Assembly (NCBI GenBank): GCA_027924585.1
Contig: BSBM01000386.1
Span: 2,218,001 to 2,282,000, forward strand
Origin: Larix kaempferi
Taxonomy: Eukaryota; Streptophyta; Pinopsida; Pinales; Pinaceae
DNA: 64,000 nucleotides
Direction of reading: 5' to 3'
In this document: piece after piece, positions 21,496-34,600 of the stretch
How the letters are laid out: every line of letters starts with the position of its first letter
How positions within the stretch are numbered: position 1 is the stretch's first letter
Made by a program: the position numbers and the translations under genes
The notes under the pieces: generated by a model
Database searches by the model: none
Told to the model about the DNA's origin: nothing
The model's input: the letters and a program-made list of their open reading frames with translations, nothing else

Positions 21496-24396
21496 ATGTC
21501 CAAATCACCAAATAGAGAAGAAGAGCTTACACTGCAAGAAGCAATCCGACTCTTTCAGCATGGGGGAATTGTAGATTTAATGAAAACCCCTGCCAAGAAG
21601 GTTGCACTCGAACCCTGTCAAGCATCCAGAAGATCACCTCGCCATATTCCAATCATGCAGGACAAAGGGAAAGATAAAGGGAAAGACGTAACTGCGCCAC
21701 GAAGCAAGATTCTAAAGGCAAGTCAAACAGCGCAAAGATCACCGGTCTTTCAGAAGGAACCTCTGAAGTTGACACCCGAGTATATATCACCACAGGAGTT
21801 GGATGCCCCAGTCTTTAAATTGACCAAGAATTCTAGATATGAAATCCCATTGTCGTCGATTTCAAAACATGTAGAGGTTGCCAAGAACCTACTCGGAAAG
21901 ATCGCAAACTGTAAGTGGGAAGATTTTGACCTCCTAGGCGTACAAAAGGAAGATCCCCATGCGCCTAAGTACCCATAGTTCCATCCTGACCAGTACATGT
22001 GCTGGAAAAAGGATGCCAAGGGAACTTATAACTTGGTGGCCGAAAGCTGGCTCACACCCGCCGTTCAGTCAGCACTGCTGAACTTGTTGAGGTTGCCACA
22101 TTTTGATCGTTCACCGGAGCTTAATGTAGTGGTTTGCACGCTGATGGCGCAAATCCACCAGGGATATCTGTGGCTCGACAGAAATGTCGATGTCAACATT
22201 GATTTAATCCACCGCATCACAGGGTTAAGAAAGCACGGTAAGGATCCCAAGCAGTTCTCCCAAGGGAAGAGTAAGGAAAAAAAAGCGGTCGAGAAGATGA
22301 AGAAAATCCATGCATTGGTGAAAGGGAAAAGAGGTTTTCCCATAGAAGAAATTGAAGACAGAGCGATAAGATTTGTCACCCAGCTTCTTGCAGGAAAACT
22401 CATCAAAACAGCTAGGCCTCCGGAGGTGCCTGCGGGCGTAGTACTACTCGGTGCCACAGCAGCTGAAGGCACCGAATTCAATTGGTGTTAGTATCTTCTT
22501 AATGATTTCTTGGATGAGCTCAATGATACACAAGAGAATGGTGGACAGTTCCACTTTACATGGCTAATCATCCTCATCACCTTGTCCAGATGGAAGGAGC
22601 CAAAGGCCTATGTGGGTGTCATTACAGAAACCAACGATCCTAGAGGTTTCCGTTATGTCAACCTCTGGGAAAACATCAACACAGAGTGACAACACGCGAC
22701 AGCTGAATTTTTCTATCAGTATTACAATCAGCTGCGCGATGTGATCACCCAGACAGCCCGCATCACAAAGAAGGTAACGTCAAAATACATTCGCATTCTT
22801 GATTTTCAGGCTAACATGCGATGTATTTTTATTTCACCCAAGGAAAAGATGAATAAGCCAAAATGGTACCCGGGTAACTACCATATGTATGAAGACGACA
22901 TTGAAATCCTCATGAAGGACTGGCCCATCGACTTCTAGGTTGAAGTCATGGATGTGGAAACTGACTCAGATGAAGATGAACCAATCTTGCTATCATGCCC
23001 GATTGTTGAAGAAACAGGAAAGCGGAAAGACGTTGAGACCTCGCAGAAGCCGAAGGCGTGGAAGAAGATGAAGGCTACAAAGACTCAATCTAAGACAATG
23101 TTGAATGAAGACGACTTCGGCATGATTGCAGAAAGGGTCTCAAACCAGACGCAGGAGCTAATGAAAGAAAAATACAGGAAGGACAAGGTCATACAGGATG
23201 ACCTACACAGGACTAGGCTTGCACTTGAAGGTCTTATGAAGAAAATGGACGGCGTCCAAAAGAGCCTTACCTTGTCGTGTGACACAGTAGACGAAGGGAG
23301 GTCGGTAGGAATTTCACAGCAAACGCCACTGCAGCTAGCCATAACGCTACCATCAAATACCAGGATTGTCCATGTGTACCCATTGGCTATTGCATTGCCA
23401 ATGACAGAACAGATCATCCTGGACACAAAGGGTGTCGAGCGGGTAGAGCTTGATTTGGCCAAAATCCCCTTACCAAGCTTACACTTCATCCACACGCAAA
23501 TCGTCAAGGAGATGCATGAACAAACAGTAGAATCGATGAAGTCACAAGCGGAGCTCCACGCAGCAAACAGGAAGCTCGAGTTGCACGCAGACATGCAGCT
23601 GCATGATGAACAGGACCACCGGAAACAATTGGATTCTACCATATCTACTGTTGCCATGGATATTGAAGGTATAGAACTCCAGGATGATCCTACGGACACA
23701 ATTCTGAGGATCGGAGAAAGGGTGAAATCCTTGAAGTTGGAGACGTAGGATAAAGAGATTTGTTATGAGGCCAATCTTGCCACATTGAAGGAAAAACTGA
23801 ACATGCAGGCACCATTAACTGAGCAGTAGTTAAGAGAGAAAGCAGTGAGTGTTTCCATGCAAAGCATAACGATTGAGATGGCTAAGTTCCAAGATCTCTT
23901 GGAAAAAGTTTCAAAGGCATTCACTTCCCTTTAAGAGGATCAATGGCTACTGCAGGTAAATACCGCGGTAAAAGAAAAGCAGACCGCACTAGAGAAGTTG
24001 GACGTAGAGCTCAAGGCTATGCCACCCAGGGAGACGTTGTCCAGGTATAAGGAAATATCAGGCTTGAAAAAGGAAGTCCAGGCATTAAGAGAAAAAGAGA
24101 CTGAGATGGATAATCAGTCACAGCAACTCCTGAAGGATGCTACAGCAGTGTCGCAGCAGATAGAAGACAAGCTGAAGGAACTGCGCGACAACCAAGAGCA
24201 GGTACAGGGACAGATTGGAGAAGATATAACTCCAGCATTACTTGAAAAAGTACAACAAGTTGAACAAGATACCATAGAAGCAGTGGAACAGTTGTTCGGT
24301 GCATATAATGAGTTCACATCCAAATTAGTTCCACCGATCGCGGAGCAGAGTGAGACGACCGAAGCAGCAAGTGGCTCGGGGATGAGCCACATGTAA
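21496..24396 (+). pseudogene. Gypsy-1 ORF3, 967-codon coiled-coil-rich protein
   Basis: From ATG 21496 to TAA 24394-24396 one phase stays free of frameshifts. It is cut only by TAG at 21976, 22489, 22936, 23746 and 23827, TGA at 22687 and TAA at 23932, each one C-to-T step from a Gln or Arg codon. The N-terminal 100 residues are basic and Ser/Pro/Lys-rich (RRSPRHIPIMQDKGKDKGKD). A middle part (residues about 170-480) is globular with many Trp and Tyr (FHPDQYMCWKKDAKGTYNLV, NVDVNIDLIHRITGLRKHGK, WYPGNYHMYEDDIEILMKDW). Residues about 485-950 are charged and heptad-like, with a likely coiled coil near the end (EISGLKKEVQALREKETEMD, QLLKDATAVSQQIEDKLKEL). There is no signal peptide or membrane segment. 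I recognise no family. It lies after integrase and before the polypurine tract, the slot where some plant gypsy elements carry an env-like or other ORF. Confidence 0.75.
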
Positions 24397-24408
24397 GTGT
24401 TAGGGGCA
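24397..24408 (+). other. Gypsy-1 polypurine tract
   Basis: GTGTTAGGGGCA precedes the 3' LTR start TGTTGGGCCC. It is short and not fully purine, but it sits where the tract should be. Confidence 0.55.
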
Positions 24409-25991
24409 TGTTGGGCCCAAGTTGGGACAAAGTTTTGGTAACATTTTTGATAAGCAGGAAAAGCTGAGCTGGGTGCAGCTCAGAAAAAGAGGTAAGTTTG
24501 TCTAAGTGTTGAGGGTGCTGCGAAGTTGTGCACCGCATCCGAATTTTCGAAGCACCGCGAAGACAAGCGCTGTGAGGAAGCAGTCACGCCACGTGGAGCC
24601 AGCAAAGCGGAGTGCTGGATAAGGATCAGGTGTAGGTACCGGATGGACCAGTAATGGTCTAATTTTGGAAAGATGCTCCAGGAGTGTCGAGCGGCGGGCA
24701 CGAGCAAATCAGGAAGGCGGCCAATGCATGAGTTTGTTAAGGAAAGAACAGCTCAGGGAAAGTGATGGCTTAGCACACCTGATGGGCGAAACCATTAGAG
24801 ATGAACAGTTCAGTGAAAGTGACCTGTTGGCACGCGTGTGATAGGAAGGCCGATAGCGATAGAAGGAAGATGTGGAGAACCGCCATGATGAAGCAGACGC
24901 TACCAGATGCCAGCAAGTTGGTTTAGGGAAACCGACACAATTTTCTAAACCCTAAGGGTTTTGGGGATAGGTCTTCGGCATTGTAAAGACATGACCTTCG
25001 GGCATGATCTACTTAAGAAGAAAATTTTGTAAGGGATGGGGTTACTCTTTACTTTTGTTGTTACAATTTTGGATTGTGGTATTGTAAAATCTCTTGAGCT
25101 AAGAAGATTGTAAAGGCTCTACAGCTATGTGCGTAGAGACCTATCTGAGAGGAAGGAGAGTCTGTAGCTGAGTGCACAGACTAAGAACGGTTGTCCCCAT
25201 CCCTTTTAAATAAATATATTACCAACCGTTCTTATGGAGGTAGCTTCCCACCCAGGGGAGTGAACCACGTTAAATATTGTGTTGTACGATTGTGCTTTAT
25301 GAATGAATGCCTATCTGTATTTTCTGTAAATGAATGTCTATATGTTTCTTTGCATGTTGTTATGAGAGAGCTTTGATATGCATTTGCCTTCAGAAGAGTA
25401 CGGAGATAATATTTTAAGCTCTGTATGAACAGATGAATGATGAAAGTGTTGTGTTTCAAGACAGGAATCAGTCATTTAGTTAAACACCCTCCTATACGCA
25501 GTAAAAGAATGCTTAACAGTTTGATTGTATAGTCATATATGTTCAAATTGCAGTACCCTGACTTAACAAATGAATGTAAGAAGAATAGTCAGTTAAGCGC
25601 CTGAACGAGTGGATGAGTGATATTCATTTCAGTGCCTTAAGTGTCTTCAAGATAATCCAAGTATAGAATAAAGCTGCATTGTTCGCAGCTTCAGTAGAAG
25701 TCCCGTGGTAGAAGAACATAGTGGTGCGGACCACAGCATTGCCCACCGCTGCGCAGTCTCACCTCGCAGCATGTACCCCCTGTTGTGTTGCGCAATACGT
25801 CCATCCAAGCAACTTATCACTTACTGTGGAAATCGGATTTCGTAGTACCCCATAGATACACCTCGGGTGAGACCTCAACCTACTCACAGGTTGTTGCCGA
25901 AAGGGCCAGTGCGAAGGGTTTTTGTTGTTCAAAGGGAAACCGTGAAGAACCTGGGTCTTATAGAAAACCTCTGGGTCAGTTATATCCAACA
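24409..25991 (+). repeat. Gypsy-1 3' LTR
   Basis: 1583 bp, opening TGTTGGGCCCAAG and closing TATATCCAACA, colinear with the two parts of the 5' LTR. Differences include many C/T and G/A changes, such as GTGCACCGCATC against GTGTGCTACATC. Target-site copy CCCAC follows. Confidence 0.93.
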
Positions 25992-25996
25992 CCCAC
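25992..25996. other. Gypsy-1 target-site duplication, right
   Basis: CCCAC, the second copy of 7690-7694. Confidence 0.85.
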
Positions 25997-28900
25997 CAAC
26001 CTCTCACACGCATTCAATCATTGTTTTATCAAGTCAACGGAGGTAAATGACTTATTTAAGGCACGTGTTAGAAAATAGATCGAGTCTACGGCTAAAACTT
26101 GGTAAAAGAGGATTTACTTTCTCATAGACCCCCTTTCCTCTTTCTCTCTAATGGAACCATAGCCCCTCTATTACTATATATGCAACCAGCTTAGAACATT
26201 ATATTATATTCTAAAATAATAATTGCAGAGCTTTAAATCATCAAGATAAACTTAACACATGGCCCATATATGAATATTTACATCATACATGCATGGCTAT
26301 TCACTAGTGAGGTTGTTAGCACTATTCTTGTAATGGGAAAAAATTTAAGATATATTTTCGAATAAATTTTAGTCAAGTTCTTTCTGGGTGGGGACAAAAT
26401 TTAGGTTAAATATTAAGTTATTAGTTTCAACGAGTTGGAGGGAGACTTTGATTTTGTTTAAAATTTATTGTTTCCAAATTATAGGTTTTGTTTAAAATTT
26501 ATTGTTGTCAAATTATAGATTTGGGCAAAAGCAAAGATTGAGTTTCATTGAAACCTTTCAAATAACCATCCAAGTCACGTAAAGTTAGACTAAGGTCTCC
26601 ACGAGCAACATGAACATCCAGACATCAAGCATGCACGTAAGCCAACACATGGAGAGCTCACATGTCAATTCTTTGCACAACTAATCGATAGATAATGAGG
26701 ACAGTTGTATATATAAATGTTTTGAAATTCTTATATCTTTTCCATGTGGGATATCTCCCTCTATATGCAAAAGAACAATGCTTACATTCATAAAATTATT
26801 CGGTGGAGTGCCAAACAACAGAGGCGATTTTGTAGTAGAGTTTGAAAGAAACATCATCCATTGCAGTGATGTAGTTGAGAATGAAATCGCACTATGGTTT
26901 TAGTCCCTTGTCGCAATGCACTAATGTATTTTGGTAAAGGTGTAGACTGCACTAATGTATTGTGATAAAGGTGCAGACTGTATATTCAAGTTCTTTGAAA
27001 AGAGGTTTGGCTCCTTTATTCTTTATTATTGTTGGGGTAGACCAGTTAGAGGGATAAGTATCGCGATATACACTGTAGAATGTTGAAGAAGAGCCAAGAC
27101 ATAATATCTATTTTTAGTTTTAGTCAAATTGAAGTAGTAATCTCAGATTTGAATGGATCCAAATCAATTCACATTTCTAGGCTAGTATATCAACATATCC
27201 TTACAAGTGGCAGAGGACATGGTAGTTAGAGCATTTTAGGTATCAAATTCAGCAAATGTTCATTAATTCACCTTTAGCAGCAGATGTTCTTCATTTCTAG
27301 GTATTTCAGTAGTCCTAACTACATTTGAAAATGCATAAATGCTACCGAAAAACCTGTAAAATTAAAGAAATAAGAGTTTTTAATTTTCAAAGGTGGCTAG
27401 TGATCTGGTGGTTCCCGAGGCTTCTTCAATGCACAATTATCATCTTCAACATGTATCAGTACCAACTACTTGATGAGAATTGAATAAAAGAGATAGCTAA
27501 GGCTTGGTTAAAGAAGTTGCCATTAAAATGGGATCTCCAACAGTTATGTTATTTATTAGATACACATCAACATTTGTTATTGTTGTCTTTGGAAAAAAAA
27601 TATCTTCGATATTTTTCTCTTGTAATTAATCATTGTCTTGTAGTTCAAACTCCATTTATTATAAGAGGAAGGGAAAACATGGAATAAAGGGTTCTTCCTT
27701 AGGGAAGCTTAAGGGTTTGAATAGATAATCTTTGAAGGTTGATGTAAGAACAGGGATCTTAATGAACATGCTACAATATTATGCAATTGGTTCAAGCTCA
27801 GAGATTGATTCCATTATAGGTTAGATTGTGTCCTTTTAAGTTGTATTCATGATTTCTCATGTTGAATACAAAGTTACTTTCGCGTTGCATAAGTTACCTC
27901 ACTTTTTCAGATTGAATAACAACCATCCTTATTTTGTATTGCCTAAAATTGGTGAGCTTTGTTTTATATTGTTTCCCACTTCAAAACGTTGTTTTGGAGC
28001 AGGATTACCTCTTGTGAATGTATCTGATCGAATGTCTCACCCACAGTGTGTATGCCTCTGACCTATGAAGTGTTTCCATCAAGTTAAATACAGCTTGTAA
28101 TTCCATCCTAGGTTCTCATCCTCCCTTGACTTACTCAACCTAACATACCAATCAAAACCATTTCAAATCCAAGATGTGCTAAACTTTGCCTTGTTGCAAT
28201 TAGAGGAAAACTTTTAGCACTAATAGGGGTCAAGTCCTTGAGCTCCGCACTAAGAATCCTTACTACATTGTTGACATCAATTTACATCATTTTATTTAAT
28301 ACAACACAAGGGGTGACCCATGGCTCCAGAACCACTGTCATGGGAAGTGAACCTTGCTCATTGGTGAAAAAACTCATCACTCCTTACTAATGGACCCAAC
28401 CCCTTTGTTATAAAAAACAATATTAATAAATTGTTTTTATTAATAAACTCTAAGAAAATCCTTGTCAAATTTATAATAAAAAAGTAAAAATAAATAAATA
28501 AAAAATTAAATCAATAATAATAAATTGAGTTTGTCCATTTATTAAGCTCATAACTCATAACCTTGTGATGTTTCAACAATACAATGAAAATGCTTTTTTT
28601 TTCAAATATCATGTATGGATTGAGTTAGGTACGTTGATAAACATTTTTCTTCCGTAAAACACTTTGCAAATGACATTTAAAATCATCTCAATTATCTACC
28701 TTACTCTAATCAAACTGTCCATTTATCAAACTATGTCTACAACATGTAGAGGGTGTTCTCACCAAGTGTTACGCATTATGCAACATGTGTATTCATACAT
28801 GATGTTTTCACCAACTGTTTGAATTGACTTCATTCCCCTTATCAGTTGAGAAAATCATTGCAATGACAAATGCTTCTTATTGGATCAAATTTGGGTAGAG

Positions 28901-29025
28901 CTACAATGGATTTAATGAATATTTGATTTTCTACTTGGTAGTCTTCCCAAATGGAGAAGGTACTTTGCACTTTTTTATTCACGCCAAGATCCCTCTTCTA
29001 TGTGATTTTAGATGTAGTGTTCCCA
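25997..29025. other. Unassigned region
   Basis: About 3 kb, AT-rich, with only short frames. The longest, 27849-28061 on the plus strand (70 codons), matches nothing I know. No repeat structure or gene signal was seen. Confidence 0.5.
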
Positions 29026-29783
29026 TGTTAGAACTGTTAAGTTTTTATATTTAACTAGGAATAACAATAATACTTGAAATCAATGAACAATCATACGCAT
29101 AAGCATTCACATTTGAAACACAAATTTACCATGTGGAAACTGATCCAGATTTATGCAGGAATGCAACAGAATACACAAATACCCATAAAAAACACAGACG
29201 CAGCAGAAATAACACTTCATTTCATTAATCAAAGAACTAAAACTTGTTTACATACTGGATGGAAATAAACTAGCTAGAGTGTTGGTAGCTTATCTCTGAG
29301 AAGAGATGTGGCGGCTACATGCCTCTGTCTGCCTTGCAATGAGGCTCGAAAGCCTATATATCATTGAGAAACAATGGAAAACCCTACACATCCAAAAACC
29401 TAACCCTAGGAGGTGAAACTCTAGGCTATGGGCCCCATTAGGTAACTTGGTACATCAATTTCCTGGGGTCGTAACTTTGGCACACTACCTCCGTTTGATG
29501 CGCATGACACATCGCTAGAAATATCTATTCAAGGATTGAAAAAGGGTTGGAAAATATCGAGTCCGGCACATGAAATGGGTATGCGTGTAGTACTCATATT
29601 TTCCCGATCATTCGATGCCGAAAAAACGTCGTTTAGGGCCTCTAAACGGCTCCGGATGTTTTGGACCTGAAAACTGCCAAAAATAGGAAATTGTGCTACT
29701 GTTAAGGAAACTGAAAACTTAACGAAACACTGGTGGGGGTCCAAGTGGAATAGGCGGGTGGCCACCAATATCCTCCTGGATCA
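29026..29783 (-). repeat. Lone LTR of an unidentified element
   Basis: A 758-bp stretch opens TGTTAGAACTG and closes CCTGGATCA on the plus strand, so both ends have the TG...CA form. Read on the minus strand, it is preceded by CCTAAGGGGGAGGAA (29784-29803), a good polypurine tract. This would make it the 3' LTR of a minus-strand element whose interior is cut off at 29819 by Copia-1. No partner LTR is seen in the window. Confidence 0.6.
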
Positions 29784-29803
29784 TTCCTCCCCCTTAGGAA
29801 TCA
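29784..29803 (-). other. Polypurine tract of the lone LTR
   Basis: The minus strand reads CCTAAGGGGGAGGAA directly before the LTR start TGATCCAGG. The 16 bases up to 29819 are the remaining scrap of its internal region. Confidence 0.55.
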
Positions 29804-29819
29804 ATGGTCCCCATTGCAT

Positions 29820-30424
29820 TGTTAAAATTTGAGCATTAATTCACAATACTCTTGGATATTTACTGAGAGAATAACAAATACAGTATATCAATGCATAGCA
29901 ATCACAATAAGCATGACAAGCATCACAAGAATCAAAAGCATGAGAGACAAGAGACATAGAGTTTCCGTGGGGAAAACCCTAAGGTGAAAAACCCCACAAC
30001 TTCCTCAGAGATAGAGAGAGCAATGGCTCAACCAAAGTACAACCAAAATACACTTGAGATAGTCTCCTAGAGCAGATGATCTTCCTCCTCACTAGTGCGC
30101 CACTTTCTGAGTGAGAGAAGTGTGTCTTTCTGAATGATCCAAATAGAGATCTCCCGATCTCTATTTATACTTAACCTGTTTTCCCAGTGACCTTATGGGG
30201 CCGACTTGTCTATCTAGATACATCCACAATATAATATATATTTCAGGGCCGACCCCACACATGGTGGTCTAATAACCCATTGGCAAGTACACACACTTGT
30301 GACACTTGTCAATCCACATGACGACACTTCCTTATAGAGGAATAACACATCTCTTACAAGGGTACAATAAATATATATGAAATACATAGATGAAATACAT
30401 TCCGAAGTTACATATACATCAACA
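29820..30424 (-). repeat. Copia-1 3' LTR
   Basis: 605 bp. About 30 substitutions and a 9-bp indel separate it from the other LTR, with transitions in the majority. A minus-strand TATAAATA lies at 30162-30169. Confidence 0.95.
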
Positions 30425-30438
30425 CTCCCTCTTAACTA
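30425..30438 (-). other. Copia-1 polypurine tract
   Basis: The minus strand reads AGTTAAGAGGGAG directly before the LTR start TGTTGATG. Confidence 0.75.
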
Positions 30439-31659
30439 GGAAGGTATTTCTCGACACAATTCTGCTAGACAAGTCTTCTTCTTGGGATCATCATCATCGT
30501 CACTGTAGTTGCTATCTCAACCAATCTCTGACTCTACTCGTCATAGGAAGTTCTACAGAGCCATTCCTTTTCCATACTGGATGTAGGCCAACCACCTGCA
30601 GGTCTTCATCATCTATGCGAACGGTCTGATAGAGGTGGCCTCTCAGGACTAATTTTATGTGTGGATGCAATACCGGAAAAAGTATCCCAGGAACATTTAT
30701 GTGCCTAAGCACGACCGGCAAGATCTCCCAGGACTAATTACATGCATCTCCTCCACAATACCTTTAAAGAGCATCCCAGGAACATTTATTTGCTGCAGCA
30801 TGACCGGCAAGATCTCTAAAGAGCATCCCAGGACTTATTACGAGCATACAGCTCAACCTATCGGATCTCAAGGACCGATTACATGTGGATAGACAAAACC
30901 TTTAAAGAGCATCCCAAGAACATTTATGTGTCACAGCACGACCGGCAAGATCTCTAAAGAGCATCCCAGGACTATTTACGAGCACACCGCTCAACCTCTC
31001 GGATCTCCGGGACTGATTACATGTCTCCGTAGTAATACCTCATCCCAGGACTAATTACGAGCACACAGCTCAACCTATCGGATATCTGAGGACTGATTAC
31101 ATACTACATAGCAATACCGGAAAGAGTACCCCAGGAACATTTATGTGCCGCAGCACGACGCAAGATCTCCCGGGACTGATTACATGCTATTTGCACAACC
31201 TGCCACATATCATCTCTGACCTCCAAGTATCAACCTAATACTCATGATCCAATGGATCATCATCACACGAGGAATCATCCTGATGCCCATGATCATACTG
31301 ATCATCATCACTTGTACCATCCTGGTACATATCATCTGGAGCAACATCATGAATCTCATCATCATGATCAACCTGATCATACAATGCATCCACCTAATGC
31401 AGACCAAGTATCTACCTGATACATATCATCATACATGATCCACCTGATCATACAGTGTATCCACCTGATACAAATACAAATACATGATACATATCAAATA
31501 TAAATGATCCAACTGATCATATCCAACATCCAACATGATGCATATACAGAGCAGTAACTGGAGCATCGTCCTGATACTCATCATCCAGCACTTACATCCA
31601 CGGCCATGTGAAGGATCCTCCTTCCAACATGCTTTGGATGGCTTTAGCAAATGTGTCCA
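30439..31659 (-). repeat. Repeat-rich 3' region of Copia-1
   Basis: Between the pol stop and the polypurine tract lies 1.2 kb without coding sequence. From about 30650 to 31200 it holds degenerate tandem units built from CATCCCAGGAACATTTATG, CACGACCGGCAAGATCTC, and AGGACTRATTACATG. From about 31240 to 31560 it is a low-complexity run of GATCATCATC and CCTGATACATATCAT motifs. The open frames here on both strands are by-products of these repeats. Confidence 0.85.
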
Positions 31660-34600
31660 TCACTTCTTCCTCGAATTTTCATCGATCTGAAGAACACCAA
31701 GCCTCTCCCTGAAGTACTCGAACTTCACCCTGGCTAGTGGCTTCGTCAGCACATCTGCAATCTGCTCGTTCGTCACAACATACAAGAGCTTCACGGCTCC
31801 TCTCTGCACCATATCCCTGATATAGTGATATTTGATCTCTATGTGTTTCGACCTGTCATGAAACACTGGGTTCTCAGACAGCTTCACACAACTCTGGTTA
31901 TCACAGAATATACCAATAGCATCCAATGGGAGATCAAATAACTCAGACAGTAGCTTTTGTAGCCATACTGCCTCACAACTAGCTGAACAGGCTGCAACAT
32001 ACTCTGCCTCAACTTTACTCAATGCTACGCAGGACTGCTTCCTGCTGAACCAAGAGATCACACCTGATCCCATACTGAAGAAGCACCCAGATGTGCTCTT
32101 CCTATCTGCAGCACTGCCAGCCCAATCTGAATCAACATAACCCTACAAGTTAAACTTTTGACTCGCTTCATACTTGAGCCCATAATCCACTGTACCCTTC
32201 AGGTACCTTAGAACATGCTTTACAGCAACCAGATGAACACTCCTCGGATCCGTCAGGAACTGGCTCAATGTGTTCACTACAAAGAAAATATTCGGTCTCA
32301 TGTTCGTCAGGTACATCAAGGACCCAATCATCTGACGATACATAGAGACATCAACCAGCTCAGATGAAGCATCACATAGAAGCTTCAAATTCAATGCCAT
32401 GGGTGTGGCCATGGCCTTGCAATCCATCATCCCAAATCTCTTCAGGATATCTACTGTGTACTTCCCTTGACCAAGGAAGATCCCACCTAAATTCTGCCAC
32501 ACCTCCATACCTAGGAAATAATGCATCATTCCCAAATCTTTCATATCGAACTCAGCAGCAAGCTTCCTCTTAGTATCTGCAATCAATCTGTCATCTCCTG
32601 TTACAAATAAATCATCCACATACAGGAGTAGAATCACAGGATTCCCTTCCTCAACCTTGTAGTAGAGGTTGGAATCCGCTTTACTCTTGGTAAAGCCTAA
32701 GCTAGATAGGAAACTGTCCATCCTACCATACCAAGTTCTGCGAGCTTGCTTCAAGCCATACAAGGATTTCTTCAATCTGCACAAATATGACTCCCTGTCG
32801 TGTATTTCAAAACCGAGTGGCTGCTCCACGTATACTTCCTCTTCAACTACACCATTCAAGAAAGCAGTCTTGACATCCATCTAGTGTATTTTCCATTTCA
32901 TTGCTGCAGCCAGGGAAAGTACTATTCTGATGGAAGTATACCTGACTACAGGTGAAAAAGTTTCTTCATAATCTATTCCCTCTTTCTGAGAGAAGCCACG
33001 AGCTACAAATCTTGCTTTGTATTTCTCTACACTGCCATATGCAGCATGCTTGATTTTGTAGATCCATTTGGAAGTCACAACAGACTTCTATTTCCAAACA
33101 TCATTCTTCATTATTGATTGGTATTCCTCAACCATGGCATCCTTCCATTCTTTCTTTTCCGCTGCTTCTTCATAACTGGAAGGTTCTTTGATCATAATGT
33201 CACAGAGTAAAGCAACATAGCTGGTATGTGATCTGGTTCTATTCTTTGCTCTGTGTTCTTCTTCTAGAATGCCAAATATTTCTGCATCTTGAATGAGCTT
33301 TCTAGCCCATGCAGGTTTCCTCTTGTGAGAGTTATCTTCATGTGGTGGATCTATAGGTTCTTGCGGATCTTCAAACTCACGAACAACTTCTAGAATTGCT
33401 TCAGTCATGGTAGTGTCTTGAAATCTAGTTTCCTTAGGTTCTTCATAAACTTCGATAGGTGCCTTCCTTGATTTGATGAATGTTGAGTTTTCATCAAATG
33501 TTACATCCCTGCTAACATCAATCTTCTTGAACCCTGGAAAGTATATTCTGTAAGCCTTAGAGCTTTCACTGTAACCCACAAAGATACCCTTCTTTCCTGA
33601 AGGATCTAGTTTGGTCCTCTTTTCCTTTGGGACATGAGTGTATACTGGACAACCAAATATTCTGAGATGGCTGACTTCAAGTTTCTTACCAGAAAAGACC
33701 TCTTTTGGTGTCTTGTTGTCCAATATCTTGTGGGGTGTTCTGTTCTGCACATATATAGTTGTTCTAGTTGCTTCTGCCCATAGATGCATAGGTAGATCCT
33801 GGTCATGCAGCATTGCCCTTGCTGCTTCCATGATTTTTCTGTTCTTCCTTTCTGCAGCTGCATTCTGTTGAGGATTATCAGGAGCAGTCAACTCCCTCTT
33901 AATCCCTATATCACTGCAAAGCTTCTTGAAGTCACCTGAGGTGAATTCTCCACCATTGTCGGATCTGAATGTTTTGATCTTTTTGTCAGTTTGATTCTCC
34001 ATCAAGGTTTTGAATTCCTTGAACTTATCAAACACCTCATCTTTATTTTTCAAGAAGTATACCCAAGTCTTCCTAGAGAAGTCATCAATAAATGCGACAT
34101 AGTAAACATACCCACTTAGAGAACTGGATGACATAGGACCAAATCCATCTGAGTGGATGATTTCCAGGATATCTTTTGCCTTGGTTTCACTACTTGGGAA
34201 AGCCTTCTTAATATTCTTACCTTTTGCACATCCTTTGCAAACACCTTCATGTTTGGTCTAGATTTCAGGAAGACCCTCTACAACCTCGCTTGCAATTGGA
34301 AGTTCCTTATAGTGCATATGAGTAAGTATTCTATTCCAAAGTTCACTTGGCTCCATGGATTCCTGCACCATGGCATGTTCAGGTTGTCCTTTTAATTTAT
34401 AGAAACCTCCCTCTTGCTCTCCAATCACAACTGCATCATCTATGGTCTTTCCCTTTGGCCACATTAGGACTTGGCCATACATAAATGCAACCCTCATACC
34501 TTTTGTATCCAATGCAGAGATGGAGATTAAGTTCTTCTTGAGCCCAGGTACATAAAGGACTTCTTTCATCTTCAAATATTTTCCAGAATCTAGGTTGTAG

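Larger units (their letters stand above)
7695..25991 (+). mobile_element. Gypsy-1: large Ty3/gypsy LTR retrotransposon
   Basis: The element is bounded by LTRs opening TGTTRGGCCCAAG and closing CCAACA and by the 5-bp duplication CCCAC. Without the nested element it is about 13.2 kb: LTRs near 1.6 kb and an internal region of 9987 bp (14422-24408). Order on the plus strand: ORF0, gag with CCHC knuckles, protease, a second gag-like domain, reverse transcriptase, RNase H and integrase, an intergenic TATA-like box, and a 967-codon ORF3. The order RT-RH-INT makes it Ty3/gypsy; no chromodomain is seen at the integrase end, so it is probably not a chromovirus. Extra ORFs before gag and after pol recall the Tat/Ogre and Athila groups, but I cannot place it. 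It is dead: many in-frame stops, two frameshifts before and within the pol region and a split 5' LTR. Confidence 0.93.

Noticed and set aside
23085-23699. A 204-codon minus-strand frame
   Set aside because: It is antisense to ORF3 and its Ser/Cys-rich composition is the mirror of ORF3 codons.
31210-31650. Met/Ile-rich frames on both strands
   Set aside because: They come from the GATCATCATC low-complexity repeats of Copia-1.
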